Of a DNA stretch of 64,000 nucleotides, positions 45,504 through 57,348 are shown one piece after another (the stretch's first letter is position 1; the number at the start of each line of letters is the position of its first letter). The translations under genes and the position numbers were made by a program. The notes under the pieces were generated by a model that did not search any database, was not told the origin of the DNA, and saw only the letters and a program-made list of their open reading frames with translations. The stretch comes from Pleurostoma richardsiae (taxonomy: Eukaryota; Ascomycota; Sordariomycetes; Calosphaeriales; Pleurostomataceae). The stretch covers positions 238,844 to 302,843 of the forward strand of contig JANBVO010000042.1 of the NCBI GenBank assembly GCA_030052745.1, read 5' to 3'.

Positions 45504-46433
45504 CACCGGTCGATGGTTTCTGCGTCAGCAGAGCTGAGACGGGATGGAAGAATGGGAAAGTGAAAACCGAGATGCGCGACGGACGATAAGGAGAAGCAGT
45601 GACACAGCTTTCAGAAGTGGTTCGATTTGAAGTCAAACAGGTAGACAGCTGATTCCGCGCACATTCATTATTACCCTGTAACGAATCCGTACAGCTGTTT
45701 AATTGCATAATTACTACCTGACATAACATTATGTCATTCATGTTTACGTGCCTAGGTAGGTGCCCAATAAGGCATCTGTCTCCGCCCGTCTGCGCACACC
45801 CACATCTCTGCAGCTAAAGGAGTAGTTGCCTGAAGCGTAGCGGGCTGCTACAACGAAGCCTCTTCGATAGTGGCGCGTGGCAGAAAGCCAGCATAGAATC
45901 TGATCGTTTAGGAAGTGAAGGCATAGGTGGCCTTGTTGACCCCTTACTAGTCATCGCTGTGCTGTTCGCTCTTGTCTCGAGGTATCATTGCACTCTGTTC
46001 AGAATTCATCAACACATATCGTCCTATCAGTGTCTTTTTCCCGCATGCGTTAGTCGCGCGTAGCTTATGAGGTTTGTAGGTAAGACGACATCCATTCGCT
46101 GGGGATTGGGAGGGTACTGAGGCGACAAACGCGTATTATACAGTCTATACAACTGTCTAGACTGTGAATAATCATGGCCTGAAAGCTCTTCTGTAACGTC
46201 GGATGACATCAAAACGTATACATGTCGTGCAACAGTCACAACAGGGCTTAACGCATATGTACCATGGAAACGCAGGGTACTGGCCATCATGCACCCTCCG
46301 CTTGCTAACTATCCCTCTGAGCTTCCTATCCTTTGCGTGCCATGGCAGGACGCTTATGACGCACAATTCACGCTTAAGAGCTCAGTCATGGTTGTGATCA
46401 TCCATATCGACCAAGTTGCCGCAGAAGGAGCTT
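45504..46433. other. Intergenic
   Basis: 930 bp holding the LysM gene promoter and the AA7 oxidase 3' UTR. One CCTAGGTAGG motif near 45754. No gene recognised. Confidence 0.5.
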
Positions 46434-48031
46434 TCAAGGTGACGGTGCTACACCTTGTGGGTAATAGAACAAGTCCCCAGGATCTAGCATAGCCTTGATC
46501 TTCTGCAGCTTCGCCAGGTTTGGCCCCCAGTAAACAGTTTGCGCGGTCGTTCGATCAAGGTTAGGATCAGGGTAGTTTATATACTGTCCCCAACTGCCCG
46601 GGTCCATGGTGGCCGTCAAGTTGGAGATAAAGCCTTGAATAAAGGAAAATCCCGAACTCGGGTATGTCCCTCGGTCGACGCGGTCATACCAATTGATCAT
46701 GAAAACATAGTCACGGTGCGCATACGCGGTCGAATCCGCGGAGACGCTGGCGACTGCGGAGTTCTTCCCACCGTGGAGGTCGATCTGCGCATACCAGTCT
46801 CGCATGTTTGACTTGCCGGAGTTAAACCAGGAGGCTACTAATTCTCTGATCTGGATACTCGTAAGGGGCTTGGTGTATAGACTCGAGGAATAGAACGTTT
46901 CGTGCTTAGAACAGCCTGTCAGGACCGAATTTTTAGCTGAGTGGTAGGTATGCATACCATGTCATACGGATGTGTCTGATTAAGAGCGATGCCGCTTCCA
47001 AAATGGCTAAGCTGATCTAGCCAGTCACCAGTCTGTGCCAGAGCCAGAGTTGCCCCCGTCTTTTCCAGGAGTGGCTGCAGTGTTGTCTGAAGGCCAGCCT
47101 TGTCACCATAGAACAGTCCTTCGAGGTTGGCAAAGGAACGAGTAATAAACAGGCGCATGTTGAGTTCATTGGGCATGTCACTCATAGCGTAATCCTGTAG
47201 TGCTCGAAGTCCTGAGACGGCGCTTTCTTCGGTCCATCTAACCGGCGCTGCAAAGAAGGTCACTTTCTCGGGCACCCGGAAGGTCTTGAACTGAAAGGAT
47301 GTGACAACGCCCATTGATGATCCTGCTCCGCGGATCGCCCAAAAGAGCTCGGGGTTGTCTGCCTGGGAACAGTTGACCACCGTAGAGTTGGCAAGCACTA
47401 CGGTCGCCGCCATCATCCAGTCAAGTGCAAGCCCCTTGGTATGGGAGCTAACGCCATATCCGCCGTGTAAAGCGTGACCGCCGACTCCGACACTACATGA
47501 TCATTAGCTCAATTGTCTTTACAATCCCCCTTGCTGTTTAGCTGGTCAGGAGACTCACCCTGGGCAGGTCCCATGACTGAAAGCCCTTCTCCCCTGAGCA
47601 TATAGTTCAGCCGCAACGTGCCCTAACCTGGAACCTCCTTGTACCGATGCAATGCCTGTGGTGTTGTCCAGGGTGACTCGATTCATTCGATCCATGGCTA
47701 TTGTAAGGTGGTCGTCTTCACCACCAAGACCAAACGATGCATAGCTATGGCCGCCACATTTTGCATTGGTCTTGTAGCCGACCTTTGCGGCACACGAAAT
47801 AGTGTCCTGGACGTGCCTGACGGTCCTGGGAACTGCGATAGCAGCGGGGTTGTACTGGAGGCGAAGATTGAAAGGCGCAACGTCGGACTGCCAGTCGACT
47901 GATCCCTCGCTGTCAGTAGGGACTCCACTAGTCCTGAGGCAATCATCAAGTAATGCCCGCTTATTGAGTTTCGTAGCTTGAACGAGTAGATTGAAGCCCA
48001 AGAGAGCCACGCTGGCAGCCCTGAAGTGCAT
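46434..48031 (-). CDS. Secreted FAD-linked carbohydrate oxidase (AA7, gluco-oligosaccharide oxidase type)
   Basis: Oxidises the reducing end of mono/oligosaccharides to lactones, producing H2O2. Exons: 48031-47559, 47492-46958 and 46904-46434, giving 492 residues. The introns are 66 nt (GTGAGT...TGTAG) and 53 nt (GTATGC...TCTAAG). A signal peptide is clear (MHFRAASVALLGFNLLVQA). The FAD-binding PP-loop domain contains both covalent attachment sites of this class: His95 in KCGGHSYASF and Cys156 in HGTCPG, joined by splicing to VGVGGHALHGGYG. The C-terminal BBE segment closes with DPGDLFYYPQGVAP. The second intron's AAG acceptor was chosen because it gives PYDMHETFYSSSLY in frame; the nearer CAG would shift the frame. 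Divergent from the decayed lactonase. A TATA box is about 113 bp upstream. Confidence 0.9.
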
Positions 48032-48951
48032 TCTGACCTGCAGGACTCGGGGGGGACCGTAGGATACAGTAAGCGCGCACTGGATAAGGTATTACCGTAG
48101 TTTGCTGGAAAAAGAGCTCGGCGGAAAGCAGTAGAGATCAACGTATATATACATCGGTGACTTGACACTCATAGGTCTGTGACAGGAAGTTCGAGACCGG
48201 CTTATGATACCCGTGGGCTAATAGGAGTGGCATCATTTCTAACAGCAGATATTTGGCCGAATTGAGCCACACTTAGAAACTATAAGCGCGGAAAATACGA
48301 ATATAGTCGAAGGATCGTTTACTAGAGAACAGTTTTGCCTGCTTCCTAATTGCATGAGCTCATCCCGTAGCACTAAGGTGTGAGAAAAAGATCTGGAACA
48401 ACCGGAGTAAATGAAGTCAGAGTTGCAGCAAAGCCGCCTGCTAAGTTCAGGGAGGCCGATTGTATTCTTTGATTGAGAATGTACAAAAAAAGAAAAAAAC
48501 CTGGAAAGCAAAAGTTCTCCAGCTAGGCTCGTCCATGGACATTTACCCATTTGAGGGGCCTGTAAATATGCAGGCGTCTTTAACCACGTCTTCGGCATTT
48601 ATACGAGCCTCTCAAAAGCGGACATGGGACTCCGCCATGTTTCCTCTTGCGTCTTGAGGAAGTTCTCTGTGCAGAACATTATGGATCGTGCCATCTCGTT
48701 GCAAAGGACTAGGTATAGACGGGACGAGCTGAGCACGGCACACCCAAGATCTACGTGCGCTCGTACTAAATGAAGACAGCGGCCAGCTTGATGCACATAT
48801 GCGGCGGTGACCCGCAGCTTCCCTCTCCGCTATCCGGTCTTCCCTAACAACCCTAGCCCCAGAGCCTCCTCTCCTCCAGACTCCTACCGAGTGCAGCAAA
48901 ATTGTTACTGACCAGGCCATCCTTGCCAACGCTTTATACCCCCACGCTGTC
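48032..48951. other. Divergent intergenic region
   Basis: 920 bp between the AA7 oxidase start and the lactonase-like remnant. Several short frames, none recognised. The missing N-terminus of the lactonase may lie here as an unidentified exon. Confidence 0.45.
48144..48151 (-). promoter_or_regulatory. TATA box of the AA7 oxidase gene
   Basis: TATATATA within GTATATATAC, about 113 bp before ATG 48031. Confidence 0.5.
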
Positions 48952-50132
48952 TAATGTTCCAGCCTGCTTGTGTCCCACTACAGCGGAAACCTATATAAGT
49001 TGAACTTAACCTCCTACGGTGACACTGTGAGCTTGACATTACGGCCCGGTGGCTTCATTTTGAGCTGGCTAACTGTCGATCCGGGATCCGGATATGTCTG
49101 CTGCACCGACGAGAGCCAGTACGGCAGTCCATTGTTCACTGCTCGGGCAGTCGGGGCGAAGGCAGACTAGGTGTGACAGGACAGACCACGACAAGTGGCG
49201 GTGAACTGCATAGCAGCCTCTATTGGGGCAATAACGGCAAAGGATATATCACGGTAGCCGAGTAGTACAGTTCCTCTGCGCCGTATTCGCTTGTTTGCTA
49301 GCAAGGGGTGCGGAGTCGGATGACTGACAGCTGCAGTGATGGTTATTCTATCAGCAAATACAGGCTTTCGCTCTCCTCCGGCTCGCCAACCATCCAAAAG
49401 ATCGAGTTCACCATGAATGCGACAGACACCGTGGCGTCGAGACAGGACGGACTTCACCTCCATGCCGTTTTCCCCGACCCGAGTGGAAATTACCTACTTG
49501 TTCCGGACTTAAGAGCTGATCTCATCCGCATATTTAGCATCCAAAACGGTTCAGGAAAACTAGTGGAGTGTCCAGCTACGCAGACGGGCACAGGCGACGG
49601 TCCCCGTCATGGATCATTTTCGGTCTCACAATTCGGAACAACAGTATTCAACATTGTCAATGAACTCGGCAATACCGTCACCGCGTCGGATGTAACTTAT
49701 CCCTCCAATTGATCTCTGACACTACGATTGACGCAGCCCCTGTCAACTTGTCCTGCTGCGAAGGCACCTCCACATGGATCAAAAGCCGCAGAAGTCCATG
49801 TTGCTGGGAACTCCGTATATGTAGCCAACCTTAACGACAGATCATTTGGCGCTCAAGAGGACTCCGCAGCCTCCTATGCCATCAATCCCATAACGGGATC
49901 TATCGAGTTCCTTGAGTCAACGAATTTTTATACGTACTTTCCCGGAACATTTTTAATCGACAAGTCTGGTGATATGTTTGCCATAGATGGACAGGCTTCA
50001 TCGACGGTTACTATTGTTGCTAGGAACACTAGAACAGAACGACGAGGCCACTTGCTAGCCATTCTGCAACTCGGGAACCCAGGGTCCGTCAATAATGGAA
50101 ACGGTTTGAGCGCGGTCGTCTGGATGGACTGA
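48952..50132 (+). pseudogene. 6-phosphogluconolactonase-like (Lactonase, 7-bladed propeller) gene, apparently decayed
   Basis: Blocks of the fungal lactonase family appear in order on the plus strand: LLVSHYSGNLYKLNL, then SGGELHSSLYWGNNGKGYI and ASRQDGLHLHAVFPDPSG. After these come TGDGPRHGSFSVSQFG, HGSKAAEVHVAGNSVYVANL and GLSAVVWMD. An intron at about 49263-49351 (GTACAG...CTGCAG) joins VAEY to DGYSISKYRL cleanly. Two breaks remain: a frame change near 49150-49170, where the frame runs into TAG, and an in-frame TGA at 49710-49712 inside a conserved stretch (VTYPSN, then SLTLRLTQ). No ATG opens the first block. A 47-nt intron removing the TGA is formally possible but would delete conserved sequence. 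Either a pseudogene or affected by sequence errors. Confidence 0.65.
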
Positions 50133-51122
50133 ACCACGGCAATCCATCCGCGCATCTTTCGCCGACCGCAGTTGATGACACCAAGGCTTTCAAGTCACGT
50201 GCTGTGCCTGCTACCGATATCCTCGACAGAGCCGCTTCAGAGAGGTAGTTACAGTGCAAAACGTGCCATCAATAGGGGATTGCCTCCTAATTTCCGCTTG
50301 AGCGAGACTCCAAGACTCCTCTCTTCTCACCCTCCTTGAGTAGCCGCGTGTGCAGCGTGGCTCCCAAGGCCGCTTCTAGCCATTTCCATGTGCCTCATTC
50401 ATTGGGACTCGAATATTATCGAGGTTGTTCTAGCAACGGTGGTAGCAAGGACGTTAGATTTATTCGTGAGAAGGTAACCGAGTTGAAGTGCGGGTAGTTG
50501 GCCATGGAATTCTCCAACGTTCGAGGCCTAGGTGATATCCGGCTGCAGAGAGTCGGGCTATAGTGACTTACAAGCCATAGCCTAACCGTTACGGGGGCTG
50601 ACCTAGGACAAAAGCTGATCCTGACGCCGCACGGTACACGAGTCGGTGCGGACGCACATTGATCCGGGGACCACCCGAAGTTACATGGTATGGTCGGCGG
50701 TAGGCTAAGTAGGTGGTAGTTACCTAGGTACCTTACTCTAGCCTCACCACCTTAGGTAATCTAATGGTGGTGGAGGAATAACGTAAGCGGGCGCGGTACA
50801 CTCGGAAGTCGCGAGGTGTGCGTAACTGGGCTCTTAAACTTCTCCAGCTTATTATTATAAGTATGGATTCCATTTGTCCATTCTTTTTGATCAAAGCAGA
50901 GTTCTTGTCGCCGAAGCTACGTGCCACCCATACCGACCACGTAATTCCCATCCGATCTGGCCGTCTGCCCCTGGTTCACGTCAGGCCACATTAGACGTTC
51001 CGTGCAATCCGGTGGTGTCCGGAGACGCTGCCTTGTTGGCGGTCCTGCTGCGACGCTTCCCCGCCGACTCCAGACACGTTTCGTCCCAGGGGCTGCAGGT
51101 TACCGGGCTGGTCGTTTTTGCA
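50133..51122. other. Intergenic
   Basis: About 1 kb upstream of YTP1. Contains a TACCTAGGTACC motif cluster at 50710-50760. No gene recognised. Confidence 0.5.
50708..50760. repeat. TACCTAGGTACC motif cluster
   Basis: About 50 bp with AGTAGGTGGTAGT, TTACCTAGGTACCTTAC and CCACCTTAGGTAA. Same self-complementary family as at 13.5 and 30.5 kb, here about 370 bp before the YTP1 start. Confidence 0.6.
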
Positions 51123-52872
51123 ATGGCTTCGACTCCGAACTTCTTCGATTCCTTCTTCTCTGCGTCCTTCTCTCAAGTCCCACTAGCTAAGGAGGGAGCG
51201 CTTCTCTCTCTCGCGGCATTGCTAATACCAATGGCTACCGGACATGAGCATGGTGAAGACAAGATCCCGGAGGGAGAAACAGTCTCGCAAGATCCAATAG
51301 TACGTCACTGACCTGCGACGAGTATGCTTCGGAGCCCCCAACTTCACCGGCTTGAGTTGCTCACATCTGCCGATGTTGCAGGACACGACACTATGGATAC
51401 ATATCTTCACCCAGATGCTAGCATTTGGCATCTTGTTTCCGCTGGGCATGGTTCTCGGTGTGAGTATGCCTTCAGGTGCTCGGGAACAATGGGGTTAGAG
51501 CTAACTTGAGTCGCCTCACTCTTCCAGATCATCAAGAACCGTTGGCACGTCCCCTTACAATCTCTCACTGCCGTCATTGCCATCCTTGGTTACGCCCTCG
51601 GCCACATGCATGGCGGCCGCCAGTTCCACCCCAGCAACGTTCATGCTAAATTCTCCGGCACGCTCTTTTTTTCCATGCTCGCACAGGTCGTCCTTGGCGT
51701 ATACCTCAAGCTACATCTCGAGAGGGGCTTCCATGGTCGCGTTCGTCCTGTGATCCGGGTCATTCACGGTGTTAACGGGAAGGCATTCCCTATACTTTCA
51801 TGGGCGCAGATGCTTTTTGGTGGAATCACCGCCTTGGGATTCTGTCAGGGAGACCACCTCGGGCAGTGTCTTGCGCATTTTATCATGGGTAGTGCTTTTA
51901 TCGCATATGGTATCCTGCTGACCATCGTGCTGCTAGTTGGGCAGCTGTGGCTGCGCCGGACCGGGCGTTCGCAGGAGTTTTTTGACAGTGTCGTCATTGC
52001 CGCCTGGGGCTGCGTCAACACTTTCACCGAGCACCGTTGGGGCACTGCATGGGTCAAGAACGATTGGCAACACACAACGATGGGTATTATTTGGTGGTCC
52101 GCTGGACTGGCTGGTGTGTGGCTCAGCCGTGGGAGAGACGGCTCTCCTAAGAGAAACTTTGTGCCAGGCTTCGTCATCCTCGTCACTGGCTGGGCCATGT
52201 CGGCACATCCTCAGGACCTACCCATCAGCGCCATGACTCACAAGATGTTCGGGTACACTTTAATGGCTGCCGGCTTCACCCGCATCATTGAAATCGCCTT
52301 CGTCCTCAAGGACAAAACAGGTGTTTCGGATGGCGGTTATGACACGAACAGCTTCCAGTACATTCCTGCCTTTGTACGTTCTCCCTGTTACCATCTTCTC
52401 CAAGCTTGTCCGACCGGGCCGTAGCTTAAGCCCCAAGCAAGACGCTAACCAGCCGTGATAGCTACTCTACGCTTCAGGATTCCTCTTCATGGGTGCTACT
52501 GAAGAACAGATGGCTCTTGTCGCCAATTCGGGCCTCGACCATGTCGCCTACATATTGATTCTCTATAGTCTTGCCTTTCTGCTTTTTCTCTTTGTAAACA
52601 TGCTTATCCACCTCTATGACCGGACCGCCAATGCGGACACATTCTCAAACAAAGCAGGGAGTAGCCGGGTACGCGTGAATGGTCATGCCATCTCGGAGTC
52701 AAGACAGCTTCGGGACGCGGAGGAGTTTGAACTTGATGGGTTGATGACAGATGACGAGGACGAGGAGCATGCAGCGAGGAGGACATTATTGAAAGAAGAC
52801 GGTGGGGATGAGGACATTGGTCTCGCAAGCCCAAGTACAGTGGGGAGGAACAGCGAGCGAGTAGCACACTAA
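51123..52872 (+). CDS. YTP1: YTP1-like multi-pass membrane protein
   Basis: Fungal polytopic membrane protein (DUF2427 plus Ytp1 domain) of unknown biochemical role. Exons: 51123-51299, 51382-51459, 51528-52373 and 52462-52872. The introns are 82, 68 and 88 nt, all phase 0, giving 503 residues. Joins read SQDPIDTTLWIHIFTQ, LGMVLGIIKNRWHVP and YIPAFLLYASGFLFMG. The N-terminal His-rich GHEHGEDKIP precedes DUF2427; later blocks are GHMHGGRQFHPSNVHAKFSG, NTFTEHRWG, WQHTTMGIIWWSAG and MSAHPQDLPIS. About ten hydrophobic segments, then an acidic cytosolic tail (LMTDDEDEEHAARR). The many His residues facing membrane segments resemble b561-like heme sites, but that is inference. The start is the first ATG in frame that gives a signal-like N-terminus; a nearby downstream ATG is possible. 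Confidence 0.88.
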
Positions 52873-55048
52873 TGCGGCTGCGACTTGCCATACCTCGGGA
52901 TGCAGGAACTGCACAAAAAACTCTGACGCAGGCGAGGGGACGGCAGCGTGATCTATGATGATCATCTCTGGCTGCTTATCCTGCTTGTCCTGGGCTTCTT
53001 CGCTCAGGAGGGGACACTGGATTATTCCCACGGAGGTCTAGCCACCTTACCATCTATTCACTGCACATCGTCATAGCCTCCGAATATAAGGTACTCTCGG
53101 GGCTGCGTCCAATTTGGACAAACACGGCTGCCTCTGCTATTCGCAGCATTATCGCTCTCAAATCTAATACTGGCATCTCTGGCGTTATGCAGTTAGGAGG
53201 GCACAACGAGATCAAAGCCACCGTGTTGCGACTCTTTGTGAGAGCTCATACTTTTCGAGAAGGAAAGCTCGGTGTAGGCACTTCATTGTAATTAATCTTA
53301 ACCGCTATCCTCTACACTCCCAGTCTATTTTTCCCCTCCTACATTGTTCGCTTCAATCTCTCTGTTTCTCCATCCTTTATCTTTCTCCCCCCTTATTTCT
53401 TTCTGTAAGCCTCGAAACACGACCTGGCTCCACCCCCAATTTTTCATCCTCGCCTGCTTGACTCGAGCTGCCCGACTAATTGAACGACACCTTCGTGGCC
53501 GGAGTAGCGGATAATCTCTTGATTTTGTCAACTCTGATCTCTTCGCTCTGTCAAAAAATAAGGCAATTATCCCTACACTCGAGTATAACGTTGCCACAGC
53601 AACTTTGATTGAAGCTGTCTAACTCTAGCGGGCGGGGCTCACCTACCCCTTTCCCCTGGGATCGTCCTGCAGTGACACATGGTTTCTTCTAGGGCAGTTG
53701 CTGAGACTGGGCTTTAAGCATTCATTCCGTTGTTTATGGTGGCCTAGCAGCTGGCAGTGTATTGAGATTTTGATAGAGTTCGCAGTTCATAACGCTACAA
53801 GCTTGCATGTCAAGATCACGGCGAAGGGTGAGGATGATACTTGCAAGTGCAGCCTCCGTCATTGGAGGAAGAAGGATCAGTTCATATTCCATGAAGGCCG
53901 TGTCCTAGCTACATGCTGTGGATATCGCCTTGGGTCGGCTCGAGACAGTCATCATGAACGGTCTTTAATATCCTGCAGGACTACATAATCATATGGGCAG
54001 CCCCCCTACTCCTCGTCAAAACTGTCCGACCTCAACCTAGCGAAGAAAATAAGGCAACACACCAGATTGTCACAACAGCTCTGTAACTGAAAATGATCAC
54101 AACCAGGGGTCTGGACGCTCTCCCGGGCCCACAGATGCGAAGTCCCTATACGGCGGCTCCTCGCATAGTATGGCATGCTTGGGTTACAACGGTAGGGTGG
54201 TGCGTGTCTAACATTAAATATAACCTCTCTGACCTCATATTAATGGCCGTAGATGTAGAGTATGCAGGACCGGAATGCATTCCGTACAGTCTGCGCCGAG
54301 ACCCAGATAAAGCTTCATTTCCATATCTCCGCTTCATCTGCAGTAGTCACTGGGCCTAGGCCACTATAATTGTCATCGGAAATAGGGCTGGCTGTACACA
54401 GAGAGAGGTGTACGATATATATTAATCATTAGCTATTTAACACCAGCAACGTAGGGTAGTCTGAATCCACGTGGAAGACACATCAAGTAACGCACATCGT
54501 AGATAAGGCGGTGGACTCTCGCTCAACTTGCGAAGAATAGCTTGTCACGCGTGCACAATTACCTATGTTCAACGCTGGACGCAATTCCCACGACTCGTTG
54601 TCAAGCTACTCCGAGTTCGACCCCTGGGTCTTGTAGAGTTCAGAGAAGCCGTGGCCGCAAACCCACCTATAATAATGCTATATACATACATGGCCCGATT
54701 GGGAGAGCCTCAACCACAATGTCACTCAACCGGATCCTTGTTCTAATTATGCAGCAATTGGAAATAAAGTGCCCAATGCGACGTATTAACTGAGCGAGTC
54801 TATGAAAAAAGAACTCAAATCGAGTGCATGTGGTTTAGTCGGTGGTTGAATATGAATGCTGATTAGGGAAGAAGCAGGATCCCCTGGCCAAGAGGAGAGG
54901 AGAAAGGAACAGAGGTGGCCGAGTTATGCTTTTGCGACAGAAAATGAAGATCGTCGAACTCTAGATCAAGCAAGTGAGGGACACACTACATCAAATGGAT
55001 ATGCATCTAGCTCTAGTTATGTGCTCCGCGGACAACCAAAATAATACT
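52873..55048. other. Intergenic, convergent
   Basis: About 2.2 kb between YTP1 (+) and the ARMT1-like gene (-). Composition drifts toward AT and many short frames occur (e.g. plus 53698-53988, 96 codons), none recognisable. Possibly old repeat debris. No RNA gene seen. Confidence 0.45.
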
Positions 55049-56873
55049 TTACTCCAGTGAGGAGCCTGGCGAGAAGGAGACAACGGCCCACTTCCCGCTC
55101 CAGGCCCATTTTCTCGCCCCTGAATCACCGCCACCATCCTCTGTCTGTCGAATACATTCATCCGTACCAGGCTTAAGTCCCACGACAACATCGGCCTTAC
55201 AAGTCCGTAGAGCGAGGACGTTTACACCCGATCCAGGACCCAGAGGGCCGATTGCCTCTGTGAAGGGTGTTACAGGATCCCATTTTGCCTGTTTCTGTCA
55301 GCCTTATCCTTTCTATCTGGAGTATAACAGCGTTGCTTACATCACCCGTGAGCTTTCGATAATTCAGGTCACCCTTAAATATCACAAGCTCACTCGTCCG
55401 GAGATCGTCCAACAGATCTCTTTCAACATTCGGAAGCCTCCAATAGCTTCCAGGCTCAGTCCAGTAGCGGTTGGGTCGAAGAATGACTTGGCCGTCAGCG
55501 TACATCCTGCTCCACTCCGTGAAAAGAAAAGACAGGTCGACCAGCTCCTTCTCGCAGAGCGGTTCAGGGGTTAGATTCTGCACTTGGTCGTCCTCCGACG
55601 GCGTCTCATAGAAGCGTTTTGGGTCTGCAAGAGCATTGAGGAGCGCTGCGAAGTCGCTGGGAATAACATCAGAGACAAACCAGGGAATAGATTTTGGGTG
55701 GAGAACAACGAGTGTGGCCAAGCCAGCCGAGAGAAGATAGCCTGCGAGAATCAAGTCGACGTAGAGCTCAAATCCAGCGTTGTCTAGGACGATATCCACC
55801 CGCCGCTCTGACTTGCCGTCGGCCTTCGCCTTCTTGAGCAATTCAAATGCCGTCGGAAGATCGTTCACCAAGATATTTTTCTCGGCAGCCTTTCTGGCCT
55901 TGGCACCTTGCAGCTTCTGGATGTCCTCGTACGTGAGATTGGTTAAGAGTGACAGGTCGGTTGCATTGCCCCACAAGCAGATTTCGCACATCTCGGCGAA
56001 CAAGACCTGCTCAGCCTCGACTTCCGTGACATTGCTGGCATGTTCTCCGATCTGCTTGACGAGATCCCGGTAGCGCGCCGCAAGCTCGAGTACAGCAGCA
56101 CGAGAGGAGCGGAACGTCTTAATCTTCTGCCTGGCGAAGACATCGTAGTCCCTCCAATGCGCTGACAGAGTAAAGGAGGTGCTGATCCGCCTACAGCAAG
56201 GAGTCCAGGCCGGTTCCCAGTCAGTCCACGAACGGACGAGCAGGCACTGACCTGGAGATGTTGGGACGGAGGGGACGGTTTGGTTAGGTGCCGTACCTGA
56301 ACAAGTAGCATTCGCAGAATAGCCAATTGACATCGAGCCAGCTCGGAGTTCTCCTCTGCTCCAGCTCCTTGTTATAGTCGGCGACGTCAGAGTAGCCATC
56401 GTCTCGGATTGGCCTAGCACATAATGCCACTGTCAACTCCGGAAAATATTCTTAATCCCTGTACAGACGGCAAGGCGATGGGAGGGTCGGGCGCATACGT
56501 GAGTTGTCGGTCATGCTGGACGTCGTATTTGAGTCGCGCGAGCTCTTCGACGATTCGCTTGCCCTCGTCGCGCTTCTCGCTCTCTTCACATTGTGATACA
56601 GAGCGGTAGACATCGTCAATAGCTTGCGTCTGTGGAAAGAGACGTGTCAGCCTCTGGAGCGCCATAGGCGAGGAAGTTTTAGAGACGGGAGAGGCCGCGG
56701 AGAGGTTGAGGGACACAGACAATGATGATGGGCCATCGCTCTCGGGCCGTCGACCAGGCGAAGGAAGTCTGGTCACCCGTGGAGTATCCCGCTACACATG
56801 AGCAGCGCATTAGCTCTGGCTGGGTTCCGGGGATGTCGACTCCGCTCTCACATATCTTAGTGTCGTACTCCAT
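55049..56873 (-). CDS. ARMT1/DUF89 damage-control phosphatase-like protein
   Basis: Metal-dependent phosphatase family (yeast YMR027W, human ARMT1), acting on sugar phosphates such as fructose-1-phosphate; cytosolic. Six exons: 56873-56852, 56791-56721, 56629-56499, 56413-56297, 56190-55341 and 55288-55049, giving 476 residues. Every join restores family sequence: RWPIIITQAIDDVYRS, DRQLTPIRDDGYSDVADYN, YLFRRISTSF and KLTGDAKWDPVTPF. Metal and catalytic motifs are VLDNAGFELYVDL (Asp-Asn pair) and FKGDLNYRKLTGD (Asp, Asn and Lys). The family C-terminal CKADVVVGLKPG is present. The first exon codes only seven residues (MEYDTKI). Intron 2 begins GTCTGT, an unusual but usable donor. Intact; length is normal for the family. 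Confidence 0.92.
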
Positions 56874-57348
56874 CGTCGCCGCTGGTAAAAGTGATAGATA
56901 TCAGATTGAGTGACAATCCTTATTCTTGCTGCCGCAGGTCAGTAGCATCGGTCTCCGCCCGCCAGTGTCACATGATCTCTACATGGCGCAGATAGACGTA
57001 CTCGACGTACTACAGAGCACCTGACAGCTACCCGAGTTGCACGGAAAGCGGAAGGCGTGTAGTGAAACCACCTAGGTAGATGCCGTGAACAGAGTGCCGA
57101 GATCATGGCAAGCAACGCTTCTAGGCACAGGATTCTGGGAAAGACAATGTACTGGCATGGTTCTACATAGTGGGTACACACGGGGGGTTATGAGATGGAC
57201 GTTACTGCTAAGGTGCCATCTAGTCAAAAGAATGACCGCGAACGGCCTATCTGTCATCAACTCAGCCATTTCTGAGCGAATCCCCAAAGCTTGTGCCCGG
57301 CTGTAACCTCCCGGGCGGCGGCGGGGGCACGGGCTGGCCCCCATGGTG
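56874..57348. other. Intergenic
   Basis: 475 bp between the ARMT1-like start and the GH64 stop, both minus strand. One ACCTAGGTAG motif near 57070. Nothing else seen. Confidence 0.5.

Noticed and set aside
45033-45741. Long ORFs on both strands over the LysM gene
   Set aside because: Shadow frames of the LysM coding region and its leader; Arg-rich, low-complexity translations.
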